NCBI RefSeq assembly: GCF_000472665.1
Contig: NZ_AXAC01000011.1
Location: forward strand, 1 to 39,260
Reading direction: 5' to 3'
DNA: 39,260 bases
DNA from: Acetobacterium malicum subsp. dehalogenans DSM 11527
GTDB taxonomy: Bacteria > Bacillota > Clostridia > Eubacteriales > Eubacteriaceae
The position numbers were made by a program, and so were the translations under genes. Positions 24,050 to 33,236 of the stretch are shown piece after piece. The notes beneath the pieces are model-generated. The model saw nothing but the letters and a program-made list of their open reading frames with translations. It did no database searches and was not told where the DNA came from. Position 1 is the first letter of the stretch; each line of letters begins with the position of its first letter.

Positions 24050-25201
24050 ATGAAAATAGTGATTGCTCCGGACTCTTATAAAGGGTCCTTATCTGCCACT
24101 GAGGTTTGTGACATCGTCGAAGGTGCGATTCTTAAAATTATGCCCACCGCCGAGATCGTTAAAATACCCATTTCAGATGGCGGGGAAGGTCTTGTCGAGG
24201 TGCTGGTCAGGCACCAAGCTGGCGAGCTAATAAAAATCAAAACGCGAGACCCCTTATCCAGGGAAATAACTGCTGCCTATGGTATTCTCGATGGGGAAGT
24301 GGCGGTCATTGAAATGTCAGCGGCTTCGGGCCTGCCGTTGCTTACCGTTGGTGAGCGCAATCCCCTGAAAACAAGTACCTACGGTACCGGAGAAATGATT
24401 GTTGATGCAATTAAACGGGGTTGCCGAAAGCTTATTCTGGGTTTGGGCGGTAGCGCCACCAACGATGGCGGAATGGGGGTTGCCAGTGCTCTGGGGGTCC
24501 GTTTTTACGATCAAAACATGGAATTACTGGCGCCCTGCGGTGAAAACTTAAACCGCGTGACAACTGTCGATACCAGCCAGGTAGAGCCCTTATTAGCGGG
24601 CATCGAGATAATCATTGCCTGTGACGTTGAAAATATCCTCTGCGGGGAGCTGGGGGCGGCGGCGGTCTATGGTCCGCAAAAAGGTGCCAACAGTGAAATG
24701 ATAGTGACGTTGGATCAGGGACTTCAGGTTTTTGGACGGCTGTTGGAGAAAAAAACAGCCATGAATCTGGTGGAATTAAAGGGAATCGGTGCCGCTGGCG
24801 GGATGGCATTGCCATTAGTGGCTCTATTTAAGGCCCAGCTGAAATCTGGGCTGGATATTGTTCTGGACGAAATTGATTTTGATTCGGTAATCAGCAGGGC
24901 GGATATGATTATTACCGGCGAAGGAAAAACCGATGCCCAGAGTGCGATGGGCAAGGTCATTTCCGGGGTTGGAAAGCGGGGGAAAAAGCAGAACATTCCA
25001 GTGGTGGTGATCTCAGGGGCGCTGGACGACGGTTATGAAGCTATTTATAATTGTGGCGTAGTCGCTGCCTTTGCCATTTTCAGCAATGATCGGGGTCTGG
25101 AATGGCATATGAAAAATGCCCCCCAATTACTGGAAAAAATAATTGCTAATCTCTTTCGTTTTCTGGCAATTATATGTATGATCCCCCAAAATATGAGGTA
25201 G
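24050..25201 (+). CDS. Glycerate kinase (GarK/GlxK family)
   Basis: A 383-residue type-I glycerate kinase, which phosphorylates D-glycerate with ATP, feeding it to lower glycolysis. Family signatures are APDSYKGSLSA at 6-16, PISDGGEGLVE at 43-53, EMSAASGLPLL at about 89-99, LGLGGSATNDGGMG at about 130-143 and ITGEGKTDAQSAMGK at about 287-301. The product is the 2- or 3-phosphate depending on subfamily; the GarK-type usually makes 2-phosphoglycerate. The C-terminus (RFLAIICMIPQNMR) is longer and more hydrophobic than usual. GGAGAG precedes the ATG. It lies 20 bases upstream of a CdaR regulator gene, the common pairing for this enzyme. Confidence 0.93.
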   Translation: MKIVIAPDSYKGSLSATEVCDIVEGAILKIMPTAEIVKIPISDGGEGLVEVLVRHQAGELIKIKTRDPLSREITAAYGILDGEVAVIEMSAASGLPLLTVGERNPLKTSTYGTGEMIVDAIKRGCRKLILGLGGSATNDGGMGVASALGVRFYDQNMELLAPCGENLNRVTTVDTSQVEPLLAGIEIIIACDVENILCGELGAAAVYGPQKGANSEMIVTLDQGLQVFGRLLEKKTAMNLVELKGIGAAGGMALPLVALFKAQLKSGLDIVLDEIDFDSVISRADMIITGEGKTDAQSAMGKVISGVGKRGKKQNIPVVVISGALDDGYEAIYNCGVVAAFAIFSNDRGLEWHMKNAPQLLEKIIANLFRFLAIICMIPQNMR

Positions 25202-25220
25202 AACAACAAGGAGTGGATAG

Positions 25221-26402
25221 ATGCTGGATAAGAAAATTGCTCAAAAAATTGCCGATGAGGTGATGAACACCCTCGGCTATAACATCAATGTCATGAATAA
25301 AAACGCAATTATTATTGGAAGCGGTTCACCGGAGCGACTCGGCACCTTCCATGAAACAGCGATGTGTGCGATCCGAAATTGCATTACCTGTGAGGTAACT
25401 GAAGTGGAATCAAAAAAGCTTCGGGGTGTGAAGCCGGGGATTAATATGCCGATTGTCGATAAAGCCGGGGCAGTGATTGGGGTCGTGGGAATAACCGGCG
25501 ATCCGGATGAGGTCCGAAACATTGGCAAACTGGTAAAAATGTCGGCTGAACTGATCATCGAACAGCAGGAGACCATGAACCGTTTCTATTCTCACCGTAA
25601 CGATAAGGAGATCTTTTTGAATAGTTTGATCAGTGATCAGCGGACCATCAGCGAAGAAGAAATTGTCGATTGGGGTGAGCGCATCGGCTATAACATGGAA
25701 AGTCATCGGGTGGCGATCATTTTGAATTTTGGAACGGATCATCAAATACCTGAAAAAGGAAATCTTGAAAAAATTCTCAATCAGATCAAGCTATCGGATA
25801 GTCATTTGAAAGATGATATTTCATCGGTGATGTCTGGTGGTTTTATTTTAGTTTTTAAAACCCTTAAGAAAACTGAACCCTGGGAAATCGAAAAGTCCAT
25901 CAATACCTATCTGGAAGCGGTGATCAGTAGCGAGGACGCCAAAAATATGCAGTGCTTTGTGGGCAGCTATTATCTGGGTATCAAGGGCTATGTAAAATCC
26001 TATGGCGATGCCTATGGCATGTACCGCAGTGGTGTTTACAAAAAAGACCAATATGTATATTTTTCCCATCACCATTATTTCTGGCGGCTTTTCAATCAAC
26101 TGGACAAGGAAACCTACGCTTTGGCGGTAGAACCCTATATTCGCAAAATTCAGGCTTATTTTGGCAAGGGAACGGATGAAGCGATGATAACCATGCGCAA
26201 AATATTCGATTATCATTTTCACTTTGAACAGGTGGCCAGTGATCTGTTTGTTCACAAGAATACGGTTATTTTCAGAAAAAAGAAAATGGAGGAATGCCTG
26301 GGTTTTCAGCTCAAGTGCAGTGGTAATGACAATCTGCTATTTATGATTATCCTCAATCATTATGAAAAATTAAAAAAAATTAAAGATCAGCCAATCAGGT
26401 AA
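25221..26402 (+). CDS. CdaR-type sugar-diacid/glycerate transcriptional regulator
   Basis: A 393-residue regulator. The N-terminal putative sugar-diacid recognition domain covers about 1-135, with MLDKKIAQKIADEVMNTLGY, then NMPIVDKAGAVIGVVGITGD at about 75-94. A middle region (about 140-310) follows, and a PucR-type C-terminal helix-turn-helix (about 325-385, EQVASDLFVHKNTVIFRKKK). Members sense glycerate or related acids and activate genes for their use. Co-transcription with the glycerate kinase gene suggests it controls that enzyme. GGAGTGG precedes the ATG. Confidence 0.92.
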   Translation: MLDKKIAQKIADEVMNTLGYNINVMNKNAIIIGSGSPERLGTFHETAMCAIRNCITCEVTEVESKKLRGVKPGINMPIVDKAGAVIGVVGITGDPDEVRNIGKLVKMSAELIIEQQETMNRFYSHRNDKEIFLNSLISDQRTISEEEIVDWGERIGYNMESHRVAIILNFGTDHQIPEKGNLEKILNQIKLSDSHLKDDISSVMSGGFILVFKTLKKTEPWEIEKSINTYLEAVISSEDAKNMQCFVGSYYLGIKGYVKSYGDAYGMYRSGVYKKDQYVYFSHHHYFWRLFNQLDKETYALAVEPYIRKIQAYFGKGTDEAMITMRKIFDYHFHFEQVASDLFVHKNTVIFRKKKMEECLGFQLKCSGNDNLLFMIILNHYEKLKKIKDQPIR

Positions 26403-26479
26403 AATTTGTCAGATATTATGGAATTGTAACTAAAAATATGATATTATAGTGACAAATAATATTTGAAAGAGGAATAAAA

Positions 26480-26584
26480 TTGGACGACGTACCATTATCT
26501 GAGACAAAAACGAAAAAAACAACTCATCTTATCAAGTCAGTCACTTGGATGACTGATGGATCTATTTACTGGGAGGAATCTTAG
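26480..26584 (+). CDS. Possible small protein (34 aa) upstream of the CNNM-type transporter gene
   Basis: A TTG-started ORF preceded by GAAAGAGGA at good spacing. It encodes a 34-residue peptide beginning MDDVPLSETKTKKTTHLIKS and ending WMTDGSIYWEES. Its stop is three bases before the transporter ATG, and the transporter's GGGAGGA site is built from its last codons. This geometry suggests a coupled leader peptide, but the ORF is short and has no homologue I know. Confidence 0.4.
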   Translation: MDDVPLSETKTKKTTHLIKSVTWMTDGSIYWEES

Positions 26585-26587
26585 TCA

Positions 26588-27841
26588 ATGGACAGTAGTA
26601 TTATAGGTTTTATGGCAGTTCTGGTCGTGATGTTGCTGATGTCAGCTTATTTTTCGGCGACGGAAACGGCATTCACCTCCCTTAATCGTATTCGCATTAA
26701 AAATCTGGCTAAAGACGGAAATAAGCGAGCGGCCCAGGTATTGGCCCTTTCTGAGCGATACGATGTGTTATTATCGACGATTCTGATCGGCAATAATATT
26801 GTCAACATTGCTTCGGCTTCAATAGCCACCGTGGTTTTTGTTCAATATTTCGGCAATGCCGGGGTGACCATTTCCACAGCCGTGATGACGGTATTGGTGC
26901 TTATTTTTGGCGAAATTTCGCCTAAGAGTCTGGCCAAGGATTCACCGGAAAGCTTTGCCATGTTTGCTGCTCCGTTTATCCGGCTGCTGATTTTTATTTT
27001 AACACCGGTCAATTTTTTCTTTCAGCAATGGAAGAAAATGCTGTCGAAACTGTTTAAGGTCAGTAGTGAAAGAAGTATGACTGAAGAAGAGCTGTTGACG
27101 ATTGTCGAAGAAGCCGAAAATGATGGTGGTATCGATCTTCAGGATGGGGAACTGATTCGGAGTGCCATCGAGTTCAATGACCTGGATGTCGATGATATCC
27201 TGACTCACCGGGTCGATGTGGTAGCCATTGATGTGGATAATCCCAAAGAAGACATTGCTAAAATATTTTTTGATACCGGCTTTTCCCGATTGCCGGTATA
27301 TCAGGGCACCATTGATCAGATCATCGGTTTTATCAGCTATAAGGACTTTACTCACTATGTGAACAATGGCAATAGCAGTCTGGAGGAAATCATCAATCCC
27401 GTGGTATTTATTACCCCGAACATGAAGATATCCAAGCTGTTAACCCTGCTCCAGCAGAAAAAATGCCATATTGCCGTGGTTTCCGACGAATACGGCGGAA
27501 CGGCCGGAATTGTTACCCTGGAAGATGTCATTGAAGAACTGGTGGGCGAAATCTGGGACGAACACGATGAGGTCATTGACGAAATTGTAAAGATTTCTGA
27601 AAATAAATATCGCATCTTAGGAAAAGCAAACCTGGGAAAAATGTTTGATCTTTTCGACATGGACGATGATTTTGATGTGATTACCGTGGGCGGCTGGATT
27701 GTTGAATTTTTGGATCGGGTTCCCGATGTGGGCGAGTCCTTTGAGTTTGAGAATCTGACCATTACGATCACCCAGGCGGATGAACGTCATGTTATCGAGA
27801 TAAATGTTGTTAAAAATGAAATAGTTTGTCCGGAAAATTAA
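26588..27841 (+). CDS. CNNM/CorC-family membrane protein (hemolysin-like, CBS domains)
   Basis: A 417-residue protein with the standard four-part architecture. A DUF21/CNNM transmembrane domain covers about 1-190, with four hydrophobic segments (about 5-27, 57-79, 85-107 and 120-145) and the [20 protein letters not shown] stretch. A paired CBS domain follows (about 205-330, with [19 protein letters not shown] and [20 protein letters not shown]). A C-terminal CorC_HlyC domain comes last (about 340-415). Family members are now mostly linked to Mg2+ or Co2+ efflux rather than haemolysis. No ligand assignment is possible here, though the cobalt context is suggestive. Confidence 0.93.
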   Translation: MDSSIIGFMAVLVVMLLMSAYFSATETAFTSLNRIRIKNLAKDGNKRAAQVLALSERYDVLLSTILIGNNIVNIASASIATVVFVQYFGNAGVTISTAVMTVLVLIFGEISPKSLAKDSPESFAMFAAPFIRLLIFILTPVNFFFQQWKKMLSKLFKVSSERSMTEEELLTIVEEAENDGGIDLQDGELIRSAIEFNDLDVDDILTHRVDVVAIDVDNPKEDIAKIFFDTGFSRLPVYQGTIDQIIGFISYKDFTHYVNNGNSSLEEIINPVVFITPNMKISKLLTLLQQKKCHIAVVSDEYGGTAGIVTLEDVIEELVGEIWDEHDEVIDEIVKISENKYRILGKANLGKMFDLFDMDDDFDVITVGGWIVEFLDRVPDVGESFEFENLTITITQADERHVIEINVVKNEIVCPEN

Positions 27842-27899
27842 GGATTTATAAAGGTTGAAGGAGTAGGCTTTAATTGTAATAAACCTTAAGGAGGTAGAA

Positions 27900-28109
27900 A
27901 TGAAATTAAGTGCAAGAAACCAGCTAAAAGGCAAGATCGTCAGTATTGAAGAAGGTGCGGTCAATGCAATCGTCAAGGTTGATATTGGTAATGGCAACAT
28001 TATTACATCTTCTATATCAATGGGTTCCGTCAAAGACCTGGGTTTAGCAGTCGGTGGCGATGCTACCGCAGTAATTAAAGCTACTTCTGTAATGATTATG
28101 GTTGACTAA
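27900..28109 (+). CDS. Molbindin (TOBE/Mop domain protein)
   Basis: A 69-residue single Mop domain with the family pattern KLSARNQLKGKIVSIEEGAV at 2-21, the central TSSISMGSVKDLGL (about 37-50) and AVIKATSVMIMVD at the end. Such proteins form hexamers that bind molybdate or tungstate and buffer the cellular pool. Acetogens need these metals for formate dehydrogenase, which makes the function plausible here. The start follows AAGGAGG. It ends before the bidirectional terminator shared with the bza operon. Confidence 0.93.
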   Translation: MKLSARNQLKGKIVSIEEGAVNAIVKVDIGNGNIITSSISMGSVKDLGLAVGGDATAVIKATSVMIMVD

Positions 28110-28122
28110 AACAAAAAATAAT

Positions 28123-28158
28123 AAAAAGCTCCTGAAGCGTTGTCTTCAGGAGCTTTTT
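28123..28158. terminator. Bidirectional intrinsic terminator between molbindin and bzaE
   Basis: AAAAAGCTCCTGAAG (28123-28137) pairs perfectly with CTTCAGGAGCTTTTT (28144-28158). The A and T tracts let it end both the plus-strand molbindin gene and the minus-strand bza operon. Confidence 0.9.
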
Positions 28159-28162
28159 CTAT

Positions 28163-29647
28163 TTAGGCCATTATTTCATCAACAGTACGATTAAAGACCG
28201 CCACATAGTTGTCGCGCTGATCGAGACTGAGTTCCCGGTTTTTCAGTAAATAAAGATAATCTTCAAAGGATTGAACCAGCAGTTGGTTGATCAGGCGGTA
28301 TTTTTCCAGAATCACCGGGTCCTTTTTAAAGCTCAGCGCCCAGGTATCCTTCATATACGAAAAGATATGATTGGTCATGTCCCGCATCATCCCCGCCAGC
28401 ATGGCCACCCGGGGGTTGAGATAATCGGTGTCCGCCTCATAGGTGGAGTGCGCCGAAATATTCAGCCGCCCCTGCTCCTGCAAAGCTTTGTAGGAAGAGC
28501 TGCCCTGAAGAATAATCATGTGATGATAGAGCACATTGACGCTGATCTCCAGTTTATCCAGCAGCTTGTTGCGCATTAAAAAGTCGTAATTGACTTTCAG
28601 ATCTTCCAGAGTCGAATCGGGTTCGAACATAATAAAGCCGACGCTGGGTTCGATCCCGTATTGCCGCAGGATGCGCAGAGCGTTCTCATTATCTTCAACC
28701 GTGGTCAGCTTATTCAGACGTTTCAGGGCTTCATCCCGGCCGCTTTCCAGACCGATCAGGATGTGTTTAAGACCGGCGTCAGTCAGGGCTTTGATGGTTT
28801 CGGCTTCGATATCGTTGGCCCGGGCCTCGATACCAAAGTGGATCTGGCGTTCTTTTAACAGACTGGCCAGTTTCAGGACCCGCTCTTTGCCGGCGCGTCC
28901 GGGGCCGTAGAAGTTGGGATCCATAAAATAGAAGTAGCGGATATCGGTTTGCTGCATTACCGCATCAATTTCGTCGATGATGTTCTCCGGACTGCGGCCC
29001 CGCCATTTCCGTTTGGTGTCGCCATAGTAGGGATTGATATAGCAGAAGGTACAGCCGCCGTAGCAACCCCGACTGCCGGAAATATTGACCTCACCAAAAG
29101 AATAGGAGCCGGCACTGCGCAGGGGAAAGGGCAAGCTATCGACATCGATAACCACCTCGCCGCGGGTGGCGACGATGCCGGTATCGGTGCGCGCGGCGAT
29201 TCCCGCCTGGGGGACGGTGGGGAAATTTTCAGCCAGCTTTAAAAAAGTCAGTTCAGCCTCACCCAATAGGGCGCCATCAATGGCCGGGCAGCGGTTTAAA
29301 ATTTCTTCATAGGCAAAGGTGGGGTAAAAACCATAGACGCAGACATAGGCAATCCCGTAGGTTTGTTTGACGTGTTCGATAAACTGATAAAGGGTTTTAT
29401 TGTCCTCCCAGTGATAAACCAGGTGAATTCCTAAAATCGTCGGCTCCAGCACTGCAATCTGTTCTTCAATGGCCGGATAATCCAGCTGTTCCAGATAACC
29501 GTCGACAATCGTCACATCGATGTTGTTGGCCGCCAGCATGCCACCGATATAGCCGGTGTTCAGACAGGCTGAAAGGGGGGCATTGGCAATATCGTTGCAG
29601 CGGTCGTCGCCGTAGGAGCGGGGATGTTCTAATAGGATGACGTTCAT
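28163..29647 (-). CDS. bzaE: B12-binding-domain radical SAM protein BzaE (last step to DMB)
   Basis: A 494-residue radical S-adenosylmethionine enzyme. The N-terminal cobalamin-binding-like Rossmann region is at about 1-130, the CX3CX2C iron-sulfur motif is CYGGCTFC at about 195-202 (after SGSRG), and GGE/ribose-type residues follow, with ILIGLESGRDEALKRLNKLT at about 300-320. By position and by the known anaerobic DMB pathway, BzaE converts 5-methoxy-6-methylbenzimidazole to 5,6-dimethylbenzimidazole. The ATG at 29647 overlaps the bzaD stop as ATGA, with AGGAGGT upstream, so the two are translationally coupled; an upstream in-frame start would overlap bzaD further. The BzaD/BzaE labels rest partly on gene order. 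Confidence 0.88.
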   Translation of the reverse strand: MNVILLEHPRSYGDDRCNDIANAPLSACLNTGYIGGMLAANNIDVTIVDGYLEQLDYPAIEEQIAVLEPTILGIHLVYHWEDNKTLYQFIEHVKQTYGIAYVCVYGFYPTFAYEEILNRCPAIDGALLGEAELTFLKLAENFPTVPQAGIAARTDTGIVATRGEVVIDVDSLPFPLRSAGSYSFGEVNISGSRGCYGGCTFCYINPYYGDTKRKWRGRSPENIIDEIDAVMQQTDIRYFYFMDPNFYGPGRAGKERVLKLASLLKERQIHFGIEARANDIEAETIKALTDAGLKHILIGLESGRDEALKRLNKLTTVEDNENALRILRQYGIEPSVGFIMFEPDSTLEDLKVNYDFLMRNKLLDKLEISVNVLYHHMIILQGSSSYKALQEQGRLNISAHSTYEADTDYLNPRVAMLAGMMRDMTNHIFSYMKDTWALSFKKDPVILEKYRLINQLLVQSFEDYLYLLKNRELSLDQRDNYVAVFNRTVDEIMA

Positions 29648-30972
29648 GAGGTGACCTCCTGCCACATAAAGATATTTTTTTTGGTATGATAGATTTCCAG
29701 CTCATAACGGAACCGGTCAAAGGGCGCCGGGTTGTAATAGGTCGGGTAGAGCAGATCGGTTTCTGGGGTGATCACGCCATGTTCCAGCGCCTGTTGTTCG
29801 ACCTTGGTGCCTGGTAAAATCCGGATATTATTGAGAACGATGGTGCCCAGGGTTTTGGAAGCGTGATGGATCGCGTAGATCGCGTCGATCAGGTCTTTGG
29901 CTTCTTGCTGGGTTGCGGCGGTATCCCCGGGGGTATTGACGAGGAAGTGATAAACGGTAACGACGCCGCTGTTGGCCAGAACCTGGGCGGTGTCGAGGAT
30001 ATCCTGGACCCGCATATGTTTATCCATGGCATCCAGGGCGGTCTGGCTGAGGCCGTCGGGGGACAGCGAAAAACATTCGCAGCCGGAGCGGGTATAGAGA
30101 GCGACATTCTCCTCGGTTAACAGGTTTTCCCGGAAAAAGCCGCTCCAGTTTATTTTCAGACCGCGCCGGATAATTTCGGTACAGATCGCATCGAGATGAT
30201 CGACGGGAATATTGACCACTGAATCGGTAAAATGGATCCGGGTGACACCGTAGCTGTCGTAGAGAAACTGAATTTCGTCGACCACCGCTTCCGGGGTGCG
30301 GCAGCGCATTTTTGTCCCCTGCAGCAGCGGATAGGAACAGTAGCCGCAGCTAAAACAGCAGCCCCGTTTGGTTTCCACGCCGATACTTTCTACATATTTA
30401 TTGACCGTCAGGTAGGGGCGGGGATCGAGCAGATCGCGGTTGGGCATCACATAACCCCGCATATCATAATCGCCGACTGGCGGAACGATTGTGACTTTGC
30501 CCGGCTCCCGAAAACAGAGCCCTGGCAGATGGGGCGGGTTGTCCAGATTTTCCAGCAGCGGCACAATGATTTTTTCAGCCTCGCCGGTTACGCCGTAATC
30601 AATTTCCGGGTATTCGTTCATCAGCCGTTCGGGGAATAGCGAAAAACCGGTTCCGCCGGCTAAGATTTTGGTGTTTGGCGCGTAGCGTTTGATAAAAGCC
30701 AGGGTAACGGCAAAGCCGGGAATCAGCGATGAGGTTTTATTGCCCAGGGGATCGATATTTCGTAACGACAGGCAGACCACGTCCGGTTGATGCGCATCCA
30801 GCTGCTGCCGTAGATCCCCATAGGGATCGAGGGCCATGTTCATGTCAAAAAGCTGCAGCTGATGATTGGTTTGGCGCTCGACCTGGGATGCCAGGACGAC
30901 GATCCCAATGGGATAAACCCGCTCGATGTCGATACCCTCCATTGAGAGGGCTTGAATGAAAAGTATTTTCAT
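29644..30972 (-). CDS. bzaD: B12-binding-domain radical SAM protein BzaD (C6 methylation)
   Basis: A 442-residue radical SAM enzyme with an N-terminal B12-binding-like domain (about 1-140, including VVCLSLRNIDPLGN and ILAGGTGFSLFPERLM). The CX3CX2C motif CCFSCGYC is at about 204-211. A TIM-barrel part follows, with SLSPDGLSQTALDAMDKHM. In the pathway worked out for Eubacterium limosum, BzaD makes 5-methoxy-6-methylbenzimidazole from 5-methoxybenzimidazole. AAGGAG precedes the ATG. It lies 37 bases after bzaC and overlaps bzaE by four bases. Both proteins carrying B12-like domains make the pathway depend on its own end product. Confidence 0.88.
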   Translation of the reverse strand: MKILFIQALSMEGIDIERVYPIGIVVLASQVERQTNHQLQLFDMNMALDPYGDLRQQLDAHQPDVVCLSLRNIDPLGNKTSSLIPGFAVTLAFIKRYAPNTKILAGGTGFSLFPERLMNEYPEIDYGVTGEAEKIIVPLLENLDNPPHLPGLCFREPGKVTIVPPVGDYDMRGYVMPNRDLLDPRPYLTVNKYVESIGVETKRGCCFSCGYCSYPLLQGTKMRCRTPEAVVDEIQFLYDSYGVTRIHFTDSVVNIPVDHLDAICTEIIRRGLKINWSGFFRENLLTEENVALYTRSGCECFSLSPDGLSQTALDAMDKHMRVQDILDTAQVLANSGVVTVYHFLVNTPGDTAATQQEAKDLIDAIYAIHHASKTLGTIVLNNIRILPGTKVEQQALEHGVITPETDLLYPTYYNPAPFDRFRYELEIYHTKKNIFMWQEVTS

Positions 30973-31009
30973 GGTTTCTCCTTGATTTGATTAGCAGTTA
31001 ATCGGTATC

Positions 31010-32062
31010 TTATTTTAAACAGAGGCGCTCCAGGACCGACTGGGATCGGGCGGCAAAGATCAGGGCGGTGTCGGTGGCCAGGGTCATCAGCGGCGAGGTG
31101 ACCAAATCATGTTTTTCCAGTTCGGCAATTACCCAGGCTCCGGAAAAAACCTTGCCGTTATAGGTGTTTAAAAACATATTGATATCGCTCAGATGGGCTT
31201 TGACCGGGTCATGTTCATTAAAAAAATCATGGATCAGGATGATGCCGTCGTCGCTTAAATGGCTGGCGGCGATTTTTAAAACTAGTTCATTTTCGGCTTC
31301 GGCGTAGGCGTGGACAATATTTGAAAGGATGATCAGCTGATATTTTTTAGTAAGTCCCCATTCCGGCTCCAGAATATTGGCGGGATGGTAGCAAACTCGA
31401 TCGGCAAAAGCGGTGGCAGCGACAAGCTTTTGGGTCTGGGGCAGCATCTGCTCAATATCTAAGAGGGTCGCATCGGTGTCCGGAAAGGCTTCTAAAAAAG
31501 CCAGGGCCATAGCCCCGGAGCCGGTGCCCACATCGAGAATAGCGCCGCTGAGTGCGGTAAAAAAGGTGATGCAGTCCCGGGCTTTAAGTTTGGCGACATT
31601 GTCCATGGCCCTTATATATTTGGCCCGGCGGTGGTCAAGCTCAGTTTCGCTGATATCATCCGGCAGAAAGTTGACCCGCCCGCCGGCAGTCAGCGACGCT
31701 TTCAGGGTACTCCAGTCATCGCTAAGATTTTTTCGCCACAGCAGCGAGTCGCCCTGGTAAAGGGGACTCGCTTTCAGTAAATATTCTTTGGTAATCAATT
31801 GGTTATAGTAAATATTTTGGTGTTGTCCCAGCAAGCCCAGGCTGTTAAGCAGCGCCAGGTAACGTTCCAGCGCACTTTCATTGGCGTTTAGTTTGGGGGC
31901 GAGTTCAGCGAGACTGGCGCCCCGGATTCCGAAATCGTCGATGGTCTGAAAAAGATCCATTTCCAGGGCCGTGAACAGGGCGTCGGAAACCCAGTATGCA
32001 GTAGCCAGGTCTTCCAGATACTGGCCGCCGTTGGTACGGGGATCATACCCCTTCATGACCAT
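31010..32062 (-). CDS. bzaC: SAM-dependent O-methyltransferase BzaC (5-hydroxybenzimidazole to 5-methoxybenzimidazole)
   Basis: A 350-residue class-I methyltransferase of the plant/ASMT-like O-methyltransferase type. The N-terminal helical dimerisation domain covers about 1-115 (ALEMDLFQTIDDFGIRGASL). SAM motif I is ILDVGTGSGAMAL at about 170-182, with DATLLDIEQML following at about 191-201. HDFFNEHDPVKAHLSDINMF at about 282-301 is typical of the C-terminal domain. BzaC methylates the hydroxyl of 5-hydroxybenzimidazole in the anaerobic DMB pathway. The start at 32062 has AGGAG six bases upstream and overlaps the cobT end by 20 bases; an ATG two codons later is an alternative. Strongly coupled to cobT. 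Confidence 0.9.
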   Translation of the reverse strand: MVMKGYDPRTNGGQYLEDLATAYWVSDALFTALEMDLFQTIDDFGIRGASLAELAPKLNANESALERYLALLNSLGLLGQHQNIYYNQLITKEYLLKASPLYQGDSLLWRKNLSDDWSTLKASLTAGGRVNFLPDDISETELDHRRAKYIRAMDNVAKLKARDCITFFTALSGAILDVGTGSGAMALAFLEAFPDTDATLLDIEQMLPQTQKLVAATAFADRVCYHPANILEPEWGLTKKYQLIILSNIVHAYAEAENELVLKIAASHLSDDGIILIHDFFNEHDPVKAHLSDINMFLNTYNGKVFSGAWVIAELEKHDLVTSPLMTLATDTALIFAARSQSVLERLCLK

Positions 32063-33131
32063 TGGTTACTCCTGCATCGGCAAAGGTTAAGACGTCACAG
32101 ATGACCCGGGCTGAGGATTCGACCAGGTGCATTGCCACCGCCGCGCCGGTGCCTTCCCCCAAGCGGAAATTGAGGTTAAGCAGCGGCCGTAATCCGAGGG
32201 CCTGCCACATCAGTTGATGACCGGGTTCTTCACTCTGATGGGAGGGAATCATGTAATCCAGGGATTGGGGGCAGAGGGCCTTGGCAATCAGCGCGCCGGC
32301 AGTGGAAATAAAGCCGTCCACCAGCACCGGGACCTGATGATAGGCGGCCCCCAGGATCACGCCGGCAATCCCGGCAATCTCATAGCCGCCCACTTTTGAT
32401 AACACATCAAGGGGATCACTTTTATCCGGTTGATGGCGGTTAATCGATTCGCGGATCACTTTGATCTTGTTGATCAGAGCGGCGTTATCAATGCCGGTGC
32501 CGCGGCCGGTTACCGATGAAACCGGATACTCCGCCATGACGGCTAAAATAGCGGCGCTGGGGGTGGTGTTGCCGATCCCCATATCGCCGGTGGCCAGCAG
32601 GTTGATCCCCTGTTCTTCAATGACCTTGGAAGCCACATTGATGCCGGCTTCGAGAGCGGCAATGGCCTGTTCCCGGGTCATTGCCGGTTCGCGGTAAAAG
32701 TTTTTGGTGCCATGGGCGATCTTGCAGTCGATGATGGCACCTTGTGAAACCAGTTCGGGCATATCCACCGCGACGCCCATATCGACGACGATCACTTCGG
32801 CGCCGGCGGCCTTGGCCAGAATATTAATGCCAGCTCCGCCTTTGACAAAGTTTTCCACCATCTGCGGGGTCACTTCCTGGGGGAATGCGGAAACGCCTTC
32901 GGCCACCACGCCGTGATCCCCGGCCATGGTGATGACCATTTTTTTATCGACATTGGGGCGGATGGTGCGCTGAATCCCGGCCAGTTGTTCAGCGACAACC
33001 AGCAGCTGACCAAGGCTCCAAGGCGGAATCGCCAATTTTTCAATATGATCCCGGGCCGCCTGACGCCACTGAGGATCAGCCGGTTCGGTAGTATCGATGA
33101 CGTGTTTTAAGGTATATTTGGTTTCGATCAT
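32043..33131 (-). CDS. cobT: Nicotinate-nucleotide:dimethylbenzimidazole phosphoribosyltransferase CobT
   Basis: A 362-residue enzyme that forms alpha-ribazole phosphate from the benzimidazole base and nicotinate mononucleotide. Family signatures are GDHGVVAEGVSAFPQEVT at about 71-88, MGIGNTTPSAA at about 172-182, GRGTGIDN at about 201-208 and the catalytic-Glu region RLGEGTGAAVAMHL at about 322-335. The length is standard. It sits inside the bza operon, so the base is made and activated by one transcript. A 14-bp hairpin separates it from bzaB. Its stop overlaps bzaC. AAGGGATAAATACC lies before the ATG. Confidence 0.96.
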   Translation of the reverse strand: MIETKYTLKHVIDTTEPADPQWRQAARDHIEKLAIPPWSLGQLLVVAEQLAGIQRTIRPNVDKKMVITMAGDHGVVAEGVSAFPQEVTPQMVENFVKGGAGINILAKAAGAEVIVVDMGVAVDMPELVSQGAIIDCKIAHGTKNFYREPAMTREQAIAALEAGINVASKVIEEQGINLLATGDMGIGNTTPSAAILAVMAEYPVSSVTGRGTGIDNAALINKIKVIRESINRHQPDKSDPLDVLSKVGGYEIAGIAGVILGAAYHQVPVLVDGFISTAGALIAKALCPQSLDYMIPSHQSEEPGHQLMWQALGLRPLLNLNFRLGEGTGAAVAMHLVESSARVICDVLTFADAGVTNGHEGV

Positions 33132-33187
33132 GGTATTTATCCCTTCTATTGATATTAAATGAAACGGAAGATTGATCCGTTATCATT

Positions 33188-33226
33188 ATCCGGGGTGCGG
33201 GTGGGTAAGTCGCCCGCACCCCGGAT
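33188..33226 (-). promoter_or_regulatory. GC-rich intercistronic hairpin between bzaB and cobT
   Basis: ATCCGGGGTGCGGG (33188-33201) is perfectly complementary to 33213-33226 around an 11-base loop. On the minus strand it is followed by GATAATGATAACGG and no T run, so it is not a standard terminator. It could protect the bzaAB segment or set cobT expression. Confidence 0.6.
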
Positions 33227-33236
33227 GATTTATCAT

